The notes: generated from the sequence alone by a model not told the origin. A stretch of 64,000 nt of DNA from Rhodoglobus sp. (GCA_025463515.1 JAODAQ010000065.1:1-64000); one strand, 5' to 3'. Counted from the stretch's first letter, positions 1 to 9,120 are shown. Program-made: numbers and translations.

Positions 1-807
1 CGTGGCCTGAACGGCCGTTTCGTCCTGGAGGGTGAGGCGCGCGCCGCGATTATCCGGCTCGCATCCGGGGACGCACGCCGGGGGCTGACAGCGCTGGAGG
101 CGGCATCCGTCTCGGCGGCATCGTCTGCCTCCGTTCCCGGGGAGGCTCCGGCCGAATCGGACGGTGGGAAGCCTGTGATTACGGCGGAGACAGTGTCTCT
201 TGCCGTCGATCGCGCGCTGCTGCGGTACGACCGCAACGGCGACGAACACTACGACGTGATCAGTGCGTTCATCAAATCCGTGCGTGGATCGGACGTGGAC
301 GCCTCACTGCATTACCTCGCTCGGATGATCGAGGCGGGGGAGGACCCGCGCTTCATCGCGCGCCGGATCATCGTGCTCGCTTCGGAAGATATCGGCATGG
401 CGGACCCGCAGGCGCTCGTCATCGCGGTCGCAGCCGCCGACGCGGTACAACTGATCGGGATGCCGGAAGGTCGGATCCCCCTGGCCCAAGCGGTGGTTCA
501 CCTGGCCTGTGCGCCGAAGTCCAATGCCGCCTACATGGCTCTGGACGCTGCCATCGCTGACGTTCGGGCAGGGAAGCTGGGTCGGGTTCCGAAACACCTC
601 CGTGATGCGCACTATCCGGGTGCCAAACGACTCGGGCACGGCAAGGGCTACAAGTACCCGCACGACGATGCCCTCGGCGTGCTCGGCCAGCAGTATGCGC
701 CCAACGAACTCAGCACGGTGCAGTATTACGAGCCGACGGAGCACGGCAACGAGCGGGACGTCTCAGCCCGGCTCGCAAAGCTCAGGCGGATCGTGCGTGG
801 GCACTAG
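1..807 (+). CDS. rarA: RarA/MgsA replication-associated recombination ATPase, C-terminal part (5' end outside window)
   Basis: The frame is open from base 1 to TAG at 805-807, leaving 268 residues of a protein whose start lies upstream. RarA is a clamp-loader-like AAA+ ATPase acting at stalled replication forks. What remains is the sensor-2 end of the AAA+ domain (the string [14 protein letters not shown] near the start) followed by the RarA-specific tetramerisation region, recognisable by [25 protein letters not shown] and [12 protein letters not shown]. Walker A and B motifs are not in the window. The gene ends 230 bases before rpsD, and rarA, rpsD and alaS are commonly close in actinomycetes. 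Family assignment is secure; nothing can be said about its start or regulation. Confidence 0.93.
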   Translation, partial: RGLNGRFVLEGEARAAIIRLASGDARRGLTALEAASVSAASSASVPGEAPAESDGGKPVITAETVSLAVDRALLRYDRNGDEHYDVISAFIKSVRGSDVDASLHYLARMIEAGEDPRFIARRIIVLASEDIGMADPQALVIAVAAADAVQLIGMPEGRIPLAQAVVHLACAPKSNAAYMALDAAIADVRAGKLGRVPKHLRDAHYPGAKRLGHGKGYKYPHDDALGVLGQQYAPNELSTVQYYEPTEHGNERDVSARLAKLRRIVRGH

Positions 808-1037
808 GCTCCCGCCGGTTCTACGACCCTGGATGTGTTAGTCTGGACGCTGCCTACAACTGGCTTTGGCGTGCGGCTGCGTCCATTTCCGGGTTGGATG
901 GGATTCGTTCATTAGCCGAGCGGCCCGTGGCAACACCCCTCTGACTTTCCCCTCGCTCTGTGTGGTGCTCCTCTTTCGAAGGGCGGCACGGTGCAGCGCC
1001 TGGGATTCCATCGTTTGAGTTCCATTGAAAGGATCCC
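808..1037 (+). promoter_or_regulatory. rarA-rpsD intergenic leader with possible promoter
   Basis: These 230 bases hold no gene. A TAGTCT hexamer at 839-844 fits a TAnnnT -10 box, but no convincing -35 box lies 16-18 bases upstream. If it is used, rpsD has a leader of about 190 nt, long enough for the autogenous control typical of ribosomal protein S4; no specific S4-binding fold was identified. GAAAGGA at 1027-1033 is the rpsD ribosome binding site. Confidence 0.3.
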
Positions 1038-1667
1038 GTGTCTACCAAGTCACGTACCCGTAGCAAGACCCGCCTCTCGCGGGCTCTCGGCATCGCCCTC
1101 ACCCCGAAGGCTGCCAAGTACCTCGAGAAGCGCCCGTACGCTCCCGGTGAGCACGGCCGCACCAAGCGCAAGCAGGACAGCGACTACGCAGTCCGCCTCC
1201 GCGAGACGCAGCGCCTGCGCGCCCAGTCCGGCATCCGCGAGGCTCAGCTGAAGATCCAGTTCGAGGAGGCCCGCAAGGCCGCCGGCCTGACCGGTGAGAA
1301 CCTGGTCGAGCAGCTCGAGATGCGTCTCGACGCGATCCTCGTCCGCTCCGCGATCGCCCGCACCACCGCGCAGTCGCGCCAGATGGTCGTGCACCGCCAC
1401 ATCCTCGTCGACGGCCAGCTCGTCGACCGCCCGTCGTTCCGCGTGAAGCCGGGCCAGCTCGTCCACGTCAAGGCCCGCAGCGAGGGCATGGAGATCTTCC
1501 AGGTCGCCGCTGCCGGCGGTCACGTCGACGTTCTCCCGAAGACCCCGGGCTACCTCGAGGTCGAGCTCGACAAGCTGCAGGCGCGCCTCGTGCGCCGCCC
1601 GAAGCGCGCAGAGGTCCCCGTGACCTGCGAAGTCCAGCTCGTCGTCGAGTACTACGCAGCCCGCTAG
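1038..1667 (+). CDS. rpsD: 30S ribosomal protein S4
   Basis: Small-subunit protein S4 binds 16S rRNA early in 30S assembly. The 209-residue product has the usual length. It begins at GTG 1038, four bases after the Shine-Dalgarno-like GAAAGGA; the N-terminus STKSRTRSKTRLSRALGI is the S4 form of many actinomycetes and lacks the cysteine-type zinc ribbon. The S4 RNA-binding fold is clear at about residues 95-160 (MRLDAILVRS, RQMVVHRHILVDGQ, RPSFRVKPGQ). It is a stand-alone gene closed by a strong terminator. S4 often represses its own mRNA, but this cannot be shown here. Confidence 0.98.
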   Translation: MSTKSRTRSKTRLSRALGIALTPKAAKYLEKRPYAPGEHGRTKRKQDSDYAVRLRETQRLRAQSGIREAQLKIQFEEARKAAGLTGENLVEQLEMRLDAILVRSAIARTTAQSRQMVVHRHILVDGQLVDRPSFRVKPGQLVHVKARSEGMEIFQVAAAGGHVDVLPKTPGYLEVELDKLQARLVRRPKRAEVPVTCEVQLVVEYYAAR

Positions 1668-1680
1668 TCGTTCCACGAGA

Positions 1681-1711
1681 GGGGCCGTGCCTTCGGGCGC
1701 GGCCCCTTTCG
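1681..1711 (+). terminator. Rho-independent terminator of rpsD
   Basis: GGGGCCGTGCC (1681-1691) pairs with GGCGCGGCCCC (1696-1706) around a TTCG tetraloop, giving an 11-bp stem with one G-U pair, followed by TTTC. It lies 14 bases after the rpsD stop codon. Confidence 0.9.
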
Positions 1712-1739
1712 CGTGCCCGGACCTGCTCGCCGCCTGCGC

Positions 1740-1819
1740 CGAAAACGCAGGAGATTCTCGCCAGAACTGCCGCGGCGAGCATCCGGAGCGCCTTGTTGGC
1801 CGTTTCTCCTGCGTTCTCG
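1740..1819. repeat. 80-bp terminal-inverted-repeat element, copy 1
   Basis: Left end CGAAAACGCAGGAGA (1740-1754) is the inverted complement of the right end TCTCCTGCGTTCTCG (1805-1819) with one mismatch. The total is exactly 80 bp with a 50-bp centre, as in the two copies at 12546-12625 and 12696-12775. The centre contains its own 6-bp stem, CTCGCC (1757-1762) with GGCGAG (1774-1779). No target duplication is visible. The function is unknown. Confidence 0.8.
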
Positions 1820-2078
1820 TCGGCGCGATTCGTCGAGGGCTCGGGCGGCCGGATGCGCGTGCGCCGGCCCGCCGAGGGAGCAGTTGCGACGGGGCCGCCG
1901 TCGGGCTGCGCAACAGCCGGTCCCTCGCCGGCCGGTTGCGGCACGAAACGCCCGCGAGCGGGGACGAATCACGGGCCGGGGCCGGCATCGAGTAGGACGC
2001 CCCCGCTCGCGAGGCCCGGGGGCTAACGTTTCCGTCTCGAAACGCTCGGCCGCGCCGCGGGGCGGGCATCCTGTTGTC

Positions 2079-2924
2079 ATGGACACGCCCGTCATCGACG
2101 CCGCGCTCGTGCGCGCGCTGGTCGCCGAGCAGTTCCCGCAGTGGAGCGCGCTGCCGGTCGAGTTCGTGCCGCAGGGCAACGACCACCGGACCTTCCGGCT
2201 GGGGGATGCCCTCTCCGTGCGTATCCCGAGCGCCGAGGGCTACGTGCCGCAGGGCGAGAAGGAGCACCGCTGGCTGCCGGTGCTCGCGCCCCAACTGCCA
2301 CTGCCCATCCCCGCGCCGATCGCACTCGGTGCTCCGAGCGGGCTCTTCCCGTACCCGTGGTCGGTCTACGGCTGGCTCGAGGGCGACGTCCTGCCCACCG
2401 ACGCGGTGGTCACCGACACGAGGCTTGCGGAGGACCTGGCGGCGTTCCTCGTCGCGCTGCAGGCCGCCGATCCCGAGGGGCCGCCGCCAGGGCTGCACTC
2501 CGCCTTCCGAGGCTGCCCGCCCTCGGTGTGGGACGAGGACGTGCGCCGGTGCATCCGGCTGCTGGCGTCTGACGCCGGTCGCGCAACGGAGGTGTGGGCC
2601 GAGGCCGCGGCCGAGACGGCGACCACCCCGGTCTGGTTCCACGGGGATGTCGCGCCCGGAAACCTGCTCCTGCGCGGCGGCCGGCTCTCCGCAGTGCTGG
2701 ACTTCGGCTGCTCGGGCGTCGGCGACCCGGCGTGCGATGTCGCCGCCGCGTGGATGATGTTCGACGGCGGCGCCCGGGCGGCCTTCCTCGAGGCCCTCGC
2801 GCCCGACGAGGGAATGCTGCGCCGAGGTCGTGGTTGGGCACTCTGGAAGGCCCTGCTGTGGGTCGAGGCCGGGGGAGCCGAGGCCGAGCGGGGCAGGCGG
2901 GTCATGGCGGCGGTGCTCGGCTAG
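2079..2924 (+). CDS. APH-family phosphotransferase (aminoglycoside phosphotransferase fold), substrate unknown
   Basis: This 281-residue protein belongs to the APH/choline-kinase-like family. The catalytic loop WFHGDVAPGNLL and the metal-binding DFGCSGVGDPACD motif are intact about two thirds along, and the N-lobe contains GNDHRTFRLGDALSVRIPS. The chosen start is ATG 2079; upstream the frame stays open but the residues do not resemble the family. No strong ribosome binding site precedes it. It stands alone between an 80-bp repeat and a DUF948 gene. Family members phosphorylate aminoglycosides, macrolides or small metabolites. Nothing in the context points to antibiotic resistance, so the substrate is left open. 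Confidence 0.85.
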   Translation: MDTPVIDAALVRALVAEQFPQWSALPVEFVPQGNDHRTFRLGDALSVRIPSAEGYVPQGEKEHRWLPVLAPQLPLPIPAPIALGAPSGLFPYPWSVYGWLEGDVLPTDAVVTDTRLAEDLAAFLVALQAADPEGPPPGLHSAFRGCPPSVWDEDVRRCIRLLASDAGRATEVWAEAAAETATTPVWFHGDVAPGNLLLRGGRLSAVLDFGCSGVGDPACDVAAAWMMFDGGARAAFLEALAPDEGMLRRGRGWALWKALLWVEAGGAEAERGRRVMAAVLG

Positions 2925-2953
2925 GCTCGACGGGTCAAGAAAGGCGGGTGCCC

Positions 2954-3331
2954 ATGTCCGGTGGAGACATTGCAGGACTCATCGCGGCCGGCGTGTTCGC
3001 CGTACTGGTCGGACTGCTCGCGATCCCGCTGCTCAAGCTCGGGCGGGTGTTCGACGAGACGAGCGCGACGATCAAGGACGTCCGGCAGGGCGTCACGCCG
3101 CTGCTCGACGAGGCGACGACCACGATCAGCGAGACGAACAAGCAGCTGGCCAGGGTCGATTCGATCACGAGCAGCGTCGAGGAGGCCACCGGCAACGTCT
3201 CGGCACTCGTGGCGCTCTTCGCCGCGACGGTCGGCGGCCCGCTGATCAAGATCGCCGGATTCTCCGCCGGCGTGCGTGCCGCAGTCGTCGGCCTGCGTCA
3301 AGACCGAAAGCCGCGGTCGTCGAAGAACTAA
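2954..3331 (+). CDS. DUF948-type membrane-anchored protein
   Basis: The 125-residue protein has one N-terminal membrane segment (about residues 5-27, rich in Ala, Val, Leu and Gly) followed by a polar helical region with the pattern DETSATIKDVRQGVTPLLDEA typical of DUF948, and a basic C-terminus (RQDRKPRSSKN). DUF948 proteins are single-pass envelope proteins of unknown role. In actinomycetes such a gene often sits just upstream of alaS together with a second small membrane protein, as here. ATG 2954 follows AAAGGCGGG. It probably shares a transcript with the next gene 38 bases downstream. Confidence 0.8.
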   Translation: MSGGDIAGLIAAGVFAVLVGLLAIPLLKLGRVFDETSATIKDVRQGVTPLLDEATTTISETNKQLARVDSITSSVEEATGNVSALVALFAATVGGPLIKIAGFSAGVRAAVVGLRQDRKPRSSKN

Positions 3332-3369
3332 GCTTGAACCAGCTTTCCGATACGAACTTAGGAGCACTC

Positions 3370-3594
3370 ATGAAGGGCATTCTTCTTCTGGCCGTCGGCG
3401 TAGTCGCAGGTTTCGTCGTCGCGCACCAGGTCGCCAAGACCCCCGAGGGCAAGAGATTCTTCGACGATGTCGACACTAAGGCCCGCGAGTTCGGCAGCGC
3501 AGTGGTCGACGGCTACAAGGCCCGCGAGGCAGAGCTCCGCGCCGCTGTCGCCGACGCCGAGGACGTCATCGCAGACCTCAAGCGCTCCCGCTAG
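3370..3594 (+). CDS. small single-pass membrane protein upstream of alaS (YtxH/DUF6167-like)
   Basis: The 74-residue product starts at ATG 3370 after a good AGGAG (3360-3364). Residues 3-20 are hydrophobic (GILLLAVGVVAGFVVAH), followed by TPEGKRFFDDVDTKAREFG and a charged helical tail (AREAELRAAVADAEDVIADL) that could form a coiled coil. This resembles small YtxH-like/DUF6167 proteins found between the DUF948 gene and alaS in actinomycetes. The function is unknown. The stop codon TAG (3592-3594) abuts a short dispersed repeat. Confidence 0.75.
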   Translation: MKGILLLAVGVVAGFVVAHQVAKTPEGKRFFDDVDTKAREFGSAVVDGYKAREAELRAAVADAEDVIADLKRSR

Positions 3595-3617
3595 ATCTCG
3601 ACTCCGCTCGATCACCG
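3594..3617 (+). repeat. short dispersed TCTCGAC..GCTCGA repeat, intergenic
   Basis: GATCTCGACTCCGCTCGATC then ACCG. It is nearly identical to the copy at 13258-13281 upstream of efp and related to copies at 25950, 28776, 34168 and 51601. The unit is a partial palindrome. It lies in the gap before alaS. Confidence 0.5.
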
Positions 3618-3670
3618 AACGCTCGACAACCGGGGTCTGGCCCCTCTCAACACCTACCCCGGGAACCTCC

Positions 3671-6325
3671 ATGTACACCGCTGACATCCAGAACCGCTGG
3701 CTCAACTTCTTCGGCGACCGCGGGCACACGATCGTGCCCTCCGCCTCGCTCGTGAGCGACGACCCCACCCTGCTCTTCACGGTCGCCGGCATGGTGCCGT
3801 TCGTGCCGTACCTCACCGGGCTGGTTCCGGCGCCGTACCCGCGCGCGACGAGCGTGCAGAAGTGCATCCGGACTCTCGACATCGAAGAAGTGGGCAAGAC
3901 CCCGCGGCACGGCACGTTCTTCCAGATGAACGGCAACTTCTCGTTCGGCGACTACTTCAAGGAGCAGGCGATCGAGTACGCCTGGGAGCTCCTGACGAGC
4001 AACGAGTCCGAGGGCGGCCTCGGCTTCGACCCGAAGGACCTGTGGGTCACCGTCTACAAGGACGACGACGACGCGGTGAACTTCTGGAAGAAGACCGCCG
4101 GCCTGCCCGACGAGCGCATCCAGCGGCTCGACATGGACACCAACTACTGGTCGACCGGCCAGCCCGGCCCCGCCGGCCCGTGCTCGGAGATCTTCTTCGA
4201 CCGCGGCCCCGCCTACGGCATCGACGGCGGCCCGGCCACCGACGACGACCGCTATGTGGAGATCTGGAACCTCGTCTTCATGCAGTACCTGCGCGGCGAA
4301 GGCAGCGGCAAGAACTTCGAGATCCTGGGCGAACTGCCCAAGAAGAACATCGACACCGGCATGGGCATGGAGCGCGTCGCGTTCCTGAAGCAGGGCGTCG
4401 AGAACATGTACGAGATCGACCAGGTGCGCCCCGTCCTCGACAGGGCGTCCGAGCTGTCGAAGCGCAAGTACGGCGCGAACCACGAGGACGACGTCCGGAT
4501 GCGCGTGATCGCCGACCACGTCCGCTCCAGCCTGATGCTCATGTCCGATGGCGTGACGCCCGCGAACGACGGCCGCGGGTACATCCTGCGCCGCCTGCTG
4601 CGCCGAACTGTGCGCTCGATGCGCCTGCTGGGCGTCGAGGACCCGACCTTCGCCGAGCTGTTCCCCGCGTCGAGGGACGCGATGAAGGCCCAGTACCCCG
4701 AGGTCGAGCGGGACTACGACCGCATCTCGCGCCTCGCGGTAGCGGAGGAGGAGACGTTCCTGCGGACGCTCGCGAGCGGGACGAGCATCCTCGATCTCGC
4801 CGTGACCCGCGCCCAGAATGCGGGCGCGAAGGAGCTGCCGAGCGAGACCACGTTCCTGCTGCACGACACCTACGGCTTCCCGATCGACCTCACTCTGGAG
4901 ATCGCGGAGGAGGCCGGCCTGAACGTCGACCGCGACGCGTTCGACACGCTCATGAACCACCAGCGCACCATCGCGAAGGCCGACGCGAAGTCGAAGAAGC
5001 AGCACCTCGCCGACCTGTCGGTGTACAGCGCGTTCCGCGCGCAGGGCGAGACGGTCTTCACGGGCTACGACTACCTCACGACGGAGACGAGCGTGCTCGG
5101 CCTCATCGTCGACGGCGAGTCGGTCACCAAGGCGACCGCGGGCCAGATCGCGGAGGTCATCCTCGCGGAGACGTCGCTCTACCCGGAATCGGGCGGTCAG
5201 GAGGCCGACGCCGGCACGATCGTGGGGGCGGGCTTCGAGCTCGAGGTCCTCGATGTGCAGCGACCGGTCAAGGGCCTCGTGAGCCACAAGGTGCAGGTTT
5301 CCTCCGGCGAGGTCGGTGTCGGGGATGCCGCCACCAGCGTCGTGGACCCGGAGTGGCGCCGCGGCGCCACCCAGGCCCACTCGGCGACCCACCTCGTCCA
5401 CGCCGCGCTGCGGCAGATCCTCGGCCCTGCGGCGCACCAGTCCGGCTCGTACAACAAGGCGGGCTACATGCGCCTCGACTTCTCCTGGAACTCGGCCCTC
5501 TCGCACGCGACGAAGAGCGAGATCGAGGAGGTGGCCAACAACGCGGTGCGCGACAACCTGGAGGTCACCACCCGCATCCTCCCGCTCGACGAGGCCAAGG
5601 CGCTCGGCGCCATGGCGCTGTTCAGCGAGAAGTACGGCGAGACCGTCCGCGTCGTCGAGATCGGCGGCCCCTGGTCGCTAGAGCTCTGCGCGGGCACCCA
5701 CGTGACACGCTCCTCCGAGGTGGGCCTCATCAACCTCGTCGGGGAGTCGTCGGTCGGCTCGTCCAACCGGCGCATCGAGTCGCTCGTCGGCATCGAGGCG
5801 TTCCGCGACCTGGCCGCTGAGCGCGCGATCGTCTCCGAGCTCACGAGCTCGCTCAAGACCCCGCGCGAGCAGCTGCCCGACCGCATCGCCTCGCTCGTCG
5901 CCGACCTCAAGGCTGCCGAGAAGAAGATCGCCGACTTCGAGTCGGCGCAGCTCGGCCAGCGCGTTCCCGCGATCATCGCGAACGCGCGCCGGGTGGGCGC
6001 CGCACTGCTCGTCGCCGAGCACGTCGGCTCGCTCGCCTCGGCTGACGACCTGCGCAGCCTCGTCACGAACGTGCGCGGCCAGCTCGGCTCCGACGCCTCC
6101 GTGGTTGCTCTCGCCGCTGACGTGGTGGGCAAGCCCGCGGTGATCGTCGCGACCAACGAGGCGTCGCGTGCGGCGGGCTTCAAGGCCGGCGCGCTCGCGA
6201 AGACCGCGGCCGGGATCCTCGGCGGCGGTGGCGGCGGCAAGGACGACCTGGCCCAGGGCGGCGGTGCGGATGTCGCGGCGATTCCCGCGGCCCTCGACGC
6301 GATCACCGCCGCAGTCGCGGGCTGA
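3671..6325 (+). CDS. alaS: alanyl-tRNA synthetase
   Basis: The enzyme charges tRNA-Ala with alanine and hydrolyses mischarged Ser/Gly products. The 884-residue length is normal for a full AlaS. The N-terminal class II core is recognisable from FFGDRGHTIVPSASLVSDDPT and GKTPRHGTFFQMNGNFSFGD. The editing-domain zinc ligands are present as HSATH (near 5383) and CAGTH (near 5687), and the C-terminal part ends in the Gly-rich GGGGGGKDDLAQGGG of the C-Ala region. ATG 3671 gives the conserved start MYTADIQNRWLNFF; longer open sequence upstream is not family-like. ruvX follows after 4 bases, suggesting coupling. Confidence 0.98.
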   Translation: MYTADIQNRWLNFFGDRGHTIVPSASLVSDDPTLLFTVAGMVPFVPYLTGLVPAPYPRATSVQKCIRTLDIEEVGKTPRHGTFFQMNGNFSFGDYFKEQAIEYAWELLTSNESEGGLGFDPKDLWVTVYKDDDDAVNFWKKTAGLPDERIQRLDMDTNYWSTGQPGPAGPCSEIFFDRGPAYGIDGGPATDDDRYVEIWNLVFMQYLRGEGSGKNFEILGELPKKNIDTGMGMERVAFLKQGVENMYEIDQVRPVLDRASELSKRKYGANHEDDVRMRVIADHVRSSLMLMSDGVTPANDGRGYILRRLLRRTVRSMRLLGVEDPTFAELFPASRDAMKAQYPEVERDYDRISRLAVAEEETFLRTLASGTSILDLAVTRAQNAGAKELPSETTFLLHDTYGFPIDLTLEIAEEAGLNVDRDAFDTLMNHQRTIAKADAKSKKQHLADLSVYSAFRAQGETVFTGYDYLTTETSVLGLIVDGESVTKATAGQIAEVILAETSLYPESGGQEADAGTIVGAGFELEVLDVQRPVKGLVSHKVQVSSGEVGVGDAATSVVDPEWRRGATQAHSATHLVHAALRQILGPAAHQSGSYNKAGYMRLDFSWNSALSHATKSEIEEVANNAVRDNLEVTTRILPLDEAKALGAMALFSEKYGETVRVVEIGGPWSLELCAGTHVTRSSEVGLINLVGESSVGSSNRRIESLVGIEAFRDLAAERAIVSELTSSLKTPREQLPDRIASLVADLKAAEKKIADFESAQLGQRVPAIIANARRVGAALLVAEHVGSLASADDLRSLVTNVRGQLGSDASVVALAADVVGKPAVIVATNEASRAAGFKAGALAKTAAGILGGGGGGKDDLAQGGGADVAAIPAALDAITAAVAG

Positions 6326-6329
6326 GCCG

Positions 6330-6791
6330 GTGCGCTCGGGAGTCCGCCTCGGCGTCGATGTGGGCACCGCCCGCATCGGGGTCGCCCGGTGCGACTTCCA
6401 CGGGATGCTCGCGACCCCGGTCGAGACCGTGAAGCGCGGCGCGGGCGACCTCGCGCGCATCGCGGAGCTCGCCACCGAGTACGAGGCGCTCGAGATCGTG
6501 GTGGGGCTTCCCCTCGCGCTCTCGGGCCGCGAGACGGCGTCCACGGGGGATGCGCGGCTGTTCGCCCGCGAGCTGGCCGGCGTGCAGCCGGCGCCGGTGC
6601 GGATGGTCGATGAGCGCCTGTCGACGGTGTCCGCGAACTCTGCGCTCCGGGCATCCGGCCGCAACGCCAAGAACTCGCGCTCGGTGGTCGATCAGGTCGC
6701 CGCCGTTATAATTCTGCAGCACGCCCTCGACTTCGAGCGCTCGGCCCAGACACCGCCCGGCGACGTTGTAAACCCGCACGAAGGATCATGA
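6330..6791 (+). CDS. ruvX: RuvX/YqgF Holliday-junction resolvase-like nuclease
   Basis: The 153-residue RNase H-fold protein is of the YqgF family, implicated in pre-16S rRNA 5' maturation and in Holliday-junction resolution. Acidic active-site positions are visible: the first Asp in LGVDVGTARIGVA, Glu in VDERLST, and Asp in SVVDQVAAVIILQ. The start is GTG 6330, four bases after the alaS stop, which removes a non-homologous N-terminal extension. The stop TGA (6789-6791) overlaps the region of the mltG start. The alaS-ruvX-mltG-aroE order is common in actinomycetes. Confidence 0.93.
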   Translation: MRSGVRLGVDVGTARIGVARCDFHGMLATPVETVKRGAGDLARIAELATEYEALEIVVGLPLALSGRETASTGDARLFARELAGVQPAPVRMVDERLSTVSANSALRASGRNAKNSRSVVDQVAAVIILQHALDFERSAQTPPGDVVNPHEGS

Positions 6792-6793
6792 TC

Positions 6794-8293
6794 ATGGCCA
6801 ACGAGCCGAGCTGGGACGACATCTTCAAGCCCACACCGGCCGCAGGCGACCCCGAACCCGGGCAGGCGGCGGCGCAGCCCGCCCCGGCGCAGGACGACCC
6901 CTTCGCGGCGCTGTTCGGGACGCCAGAGCCGCCCGCCCTCGTCGAGCCCGCGGCGCCCGCCCCGAGCACCGCACCCCCGGTGAGCGCGGCTGCTCCCAAC
7001 GACTCGTTCAGCGGGCTCTTCGGCGCACAGCCCGAGACCTACCCGCCCACCCAGGCGTACCCGACCGTCAGCGCCGAGCAGCCGATGAGCCGGCGCGAGG
7101 CGCGCGAGAACGAGGGCCGCTCGCGCGATGACAGCGGCTCGGGGCGAGGCGGCTCGGGGCGAGGCGGCTCGGGCCGAGGCAGCTCCGGCCGGGGCGGTTC
7201 GGGCGGCAAGCCCAAGCGCCGCCTGCTGTGGCTCAAGATCACCCTGCCGATCGTGCTCGTGCTGGGCGCCGTCGGCGGCGTTGCCGCGTTCGGCTGGTTC
7301 AACTACAACGAGCAGGTGCGGGCGCTGCTCGGCATCCCGCTGCCCACGGACTACGACGGCACCGGCAACGGCGAAGAGGTCGTCGTGCCGATCCGCTCGG
7401 GCGATATCGGCTCTGACGTCGCGGTCACGCTCCACGAGGCCGGCGTGACGCTGACCTACGACGCCGTCTACGACTACCTCGTGGAGAATCCGGATATCAG
7501 CTTCCTCCCGGGCAACTGGCGCCTGCAGAAGGAGATGAGCGCCGCATCGGCCGTGGCCGCCCTGCAGGACACCGACAACAAGGTGACCGACAAGCTGCTC
7601 ATCACGGAGGGCACCGTTCTGCCCAACGCGCTCGAGACCATCGCGGCGACCACGGGACTGCCCATCGAGGACGTGCAGGCAGCGGCTGCGGATGTCGCCG
7701 CCTACGGCCTGCCCGCGCAGGCGACGACACTCGAGGGCTTCCTGTTCCCGGCCACCTACGAGCTCGACGGCACTGAGACGGCGCAGGCGATCCTCCAGAA
7801 GATGGTGGACACCATGATGGAGCACCTGGACGCAGCGGGGGTCGCCCCCGAGCAGCGCTGGGACGTCATCCGGCTCGCGTCGATGGTGCAGCGCGAGGCC
7901 GGCTCGAACCTGGACGACTTTGGCAAGGTCGCGCGCGTGTTCCAGAACCGCATCGACCAGGGGATCAACCTCGAGTCCGATGCGACAGTCGCATACGGCA
8001 CGGGCCGGCTCGACAGCGTGTGGACCGAGCCCGAGGAGCGCGCGGACCCGTCGAACCTCTACAACACCTACGCGAACCCGGGGCTGCCGGTCGGGCCGAT
8101 CGGGCTGCCCGGTGATGACGCGATCAACGCCGCCCTGCACCCGACCGAGGGCCCCTGGCTGTTCTTCGTGCCGATCAACCTCGCGACGGGGGAGACGGTG
8201 TTCTCCGAGACCGTTGAGGAGCACGACGCGGCAGTCGAGCAGCTGCACGCCTGGTGCGACGAGAGCGCAGAGAACGCAACCTACTGTGAGTGA
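6794..8293 (+). CDS. mltG: endolytic peptidoglycan transglycosylase MltG
   Basis: MltG (YceG-like) cleaves nascent glycan strands at the membrane. The 499-residue protein has a cytoplasmic tail of about 140 residues rich in Ala, Pro, Gly and Ser, one membrane segment at about 146-166, then the extracytoplasmic YceG domain. The catalytic Glu is E368 in MVQREAGS, followed by VARVFQNRI and ESDATVAYGTG. Two starts are possible: ATG 6788 leaves only 2 bases after the AAGGA at 6781-6785, whereas ATG 6794 leaves 8, so 6794 is preferred. The tail contains five Gly-Ser-Gly-Arg-Gly units. It overlaps aroE by 8 bases. Confidence 0.95.
   Translation: MANEPSWDDIFKPTPAAGDPEPGQAAAQPAPAQDDPFAALFGTPEPPALVEPAAPAPSTAPPVSAAAPNDSFSGLFGAQPETYPPTQAYPTVSAEQPMSRREARENEGRSRDDSGSGRGGSGRGGSGRGSSGRGGSGGKPKRRLLWLKITLPIVLVLGAVGGVAAFGWFNYNEQVRALLGIPLPTDYDGTGNGEEVVVPIRSGDIGSDVAVTLHEAGVTLTYDAVYDYLVENPDISFLPGNWRLQKEMSAASAVAALQDTDNKVTDKLLITEGTVLPNALETIAATTGLPIEDVQAAAADVAAYGLPAQATTLEGFLFPATYELDGTETAQAILQKMVDTMMEHLDAAGVAPEQRWDVIRLASMVQREAGSNLDDFGKVARVFQNRIDQGINLESDATVAYGTGRLDSVWTEPEERADPSNLYNTYANPGLPVGPIGLPGDDAINAALHPTEGPWLFFVPINLATGETVFSETVEEHDAAVEQLHAWCDESAENATYCE
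7136..7207 (+). repeat. 15-bp tandem repeat encoding Gly-Ser-Gly-Arg-Gly in mltG
   Basis: The unit GGCTCGGGGCGAGGC is repeated almost five times in frame, with decay in the last copies. It encodes a flexible, positively charged linker just before the MltG membrane segment. Copy number is likely to vary between strains. Confidence 0.85.
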
Positions 8294-9116
8294 TGCGCGG
8301 TCGCAGCTCGCGGTCCTGGGCTCCCCGATCTCGCACTCGAAGTCGCCGGCGATCCAGCGCGCGGCCTACGCCGTCCTCGGGCTCGACTGGCAGTACGAGG
8401 CGATCGAGATCACGGGGGAGACCCTCGGCGAGTTCGTCGCCTCGCGCGACGGCACGTGGCGCGGGCTGTCGCTCACGATGCCGCTGAAGCGCGACGTGCT
8501 GCCCCTGCTCGCCTGGCGCGATGCCGTTGTCGACCTGGTCGGGGGTGCGAACACGGTGCTGTTCACCGACGACGGGCTGCGCGGCTTCAACACCGACGTC
8601 TACGGCGTGGAGCGGTCGTTCCGTGAGGCGGGCGTGCCCGCGCTCGAGAGTGTGCACGTGATCGGGGCCGGCGCGACCGCCGCCTCCGTCCTCGCGGGGG
8701 TCGCGCGCCTCGGGGCGACCGCGGTGACCGTATCAGCCCGCACACCGTCCAAGGCCGAGCCGCTCGTGGCCCTGGGCGAGGCGCTCGGCGTCTCCGTCGC
8801 GGTGCTGCCGTGGGGGGCCACCGTGTCCGCGGCCGACGCGGTCGTGAGCACCCTGCCCGGCGGCGAGTACGGCCTTGAGTTCCCGGAGGCGGTGCGCGCG
8901 GCATCCGTGCTATTCGATGTGGCCTACGACCCCTGGCCCAGTGCGCTCGCAATCCAGTGGGCGGATGCCGGCGGCACCGTCATCCCCGGAATCGAGCTGC
9001 TGCTCAACCAGGCCGTCGGCCAGGTGCGCATCTTCGTCGCCGGCGACCCCGACCTCCCGCTCTCGAACGAGGACGCCGTCGTGGCGGCCATGCGCGCGTC
9101 GGTCTGGGAGTATTGA
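8286..9116 (+). CDS. aroE: shikimate dehydrogenase
   Basis: AroE reduces 3-dehydroshikimate to shikimate with NADPH. The 276-residue product shows the substrate loop [16 protein letters not shown], the catalytic Lys in [10 protein letters not shown], the Asp in [10 protein letters not shown] and a Rossmann motif [16 protein letters not shown]; the C-terminal NQAVGQV string is typical. GTG 8286 lies inside the last codons of mltG; the overlap GTGAGTGA is the same octamer that links aroC and aroK. It is the first of four contiguous shikimate-pathway genes. The AroE homologue family also includes quinate dehydrogenases, but this operon position favours AroE. Confidence 0.95.
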   Translation: MSDARSQLAVLGSPISHSKSPAIQRAAYAVLGLDWQYEAIEITGETLGEFVASRDGTWRGLSLTMPLKRDVLPLLAWRDAVVDLVGGANTVLFTDDGLRGFNTDVYGVERSFREAGVPALESVHVIGAGATAASVLAGVARLGATAVTVSARTPSKAEPLVALGEALGVSVAVLPWGATVSAADAVVSTLPGGEYGLEFPEAVRAASVLFDVAYDPWPSALAIQWADAGGTVIPGIELLLNQAVGQVRIFVAGDPDLPLSNEDAVVAAMRASVWEY

Positions 9117-9120
9117 TCCC

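Larger units (their letters stand above)
1668..2078. other. gene-free stretch after rpsD
   Basis: These 411 bases contain the rpsD terminator (1681-1711) and one copy of the 80-bp inverted-repeat element (1740-1819). Bases 1820-2078 are G+C-rich with no coding start, no homology-like protein in any frame and no clear promoter, so nothing further can be called there. Confidence 0.7.

Noticed and set aside
2079-2924. Aminoglycoside resistance gene
   Set aside because: The APH fold is clear but family members have many substrates and there is no mobile or resistance context.
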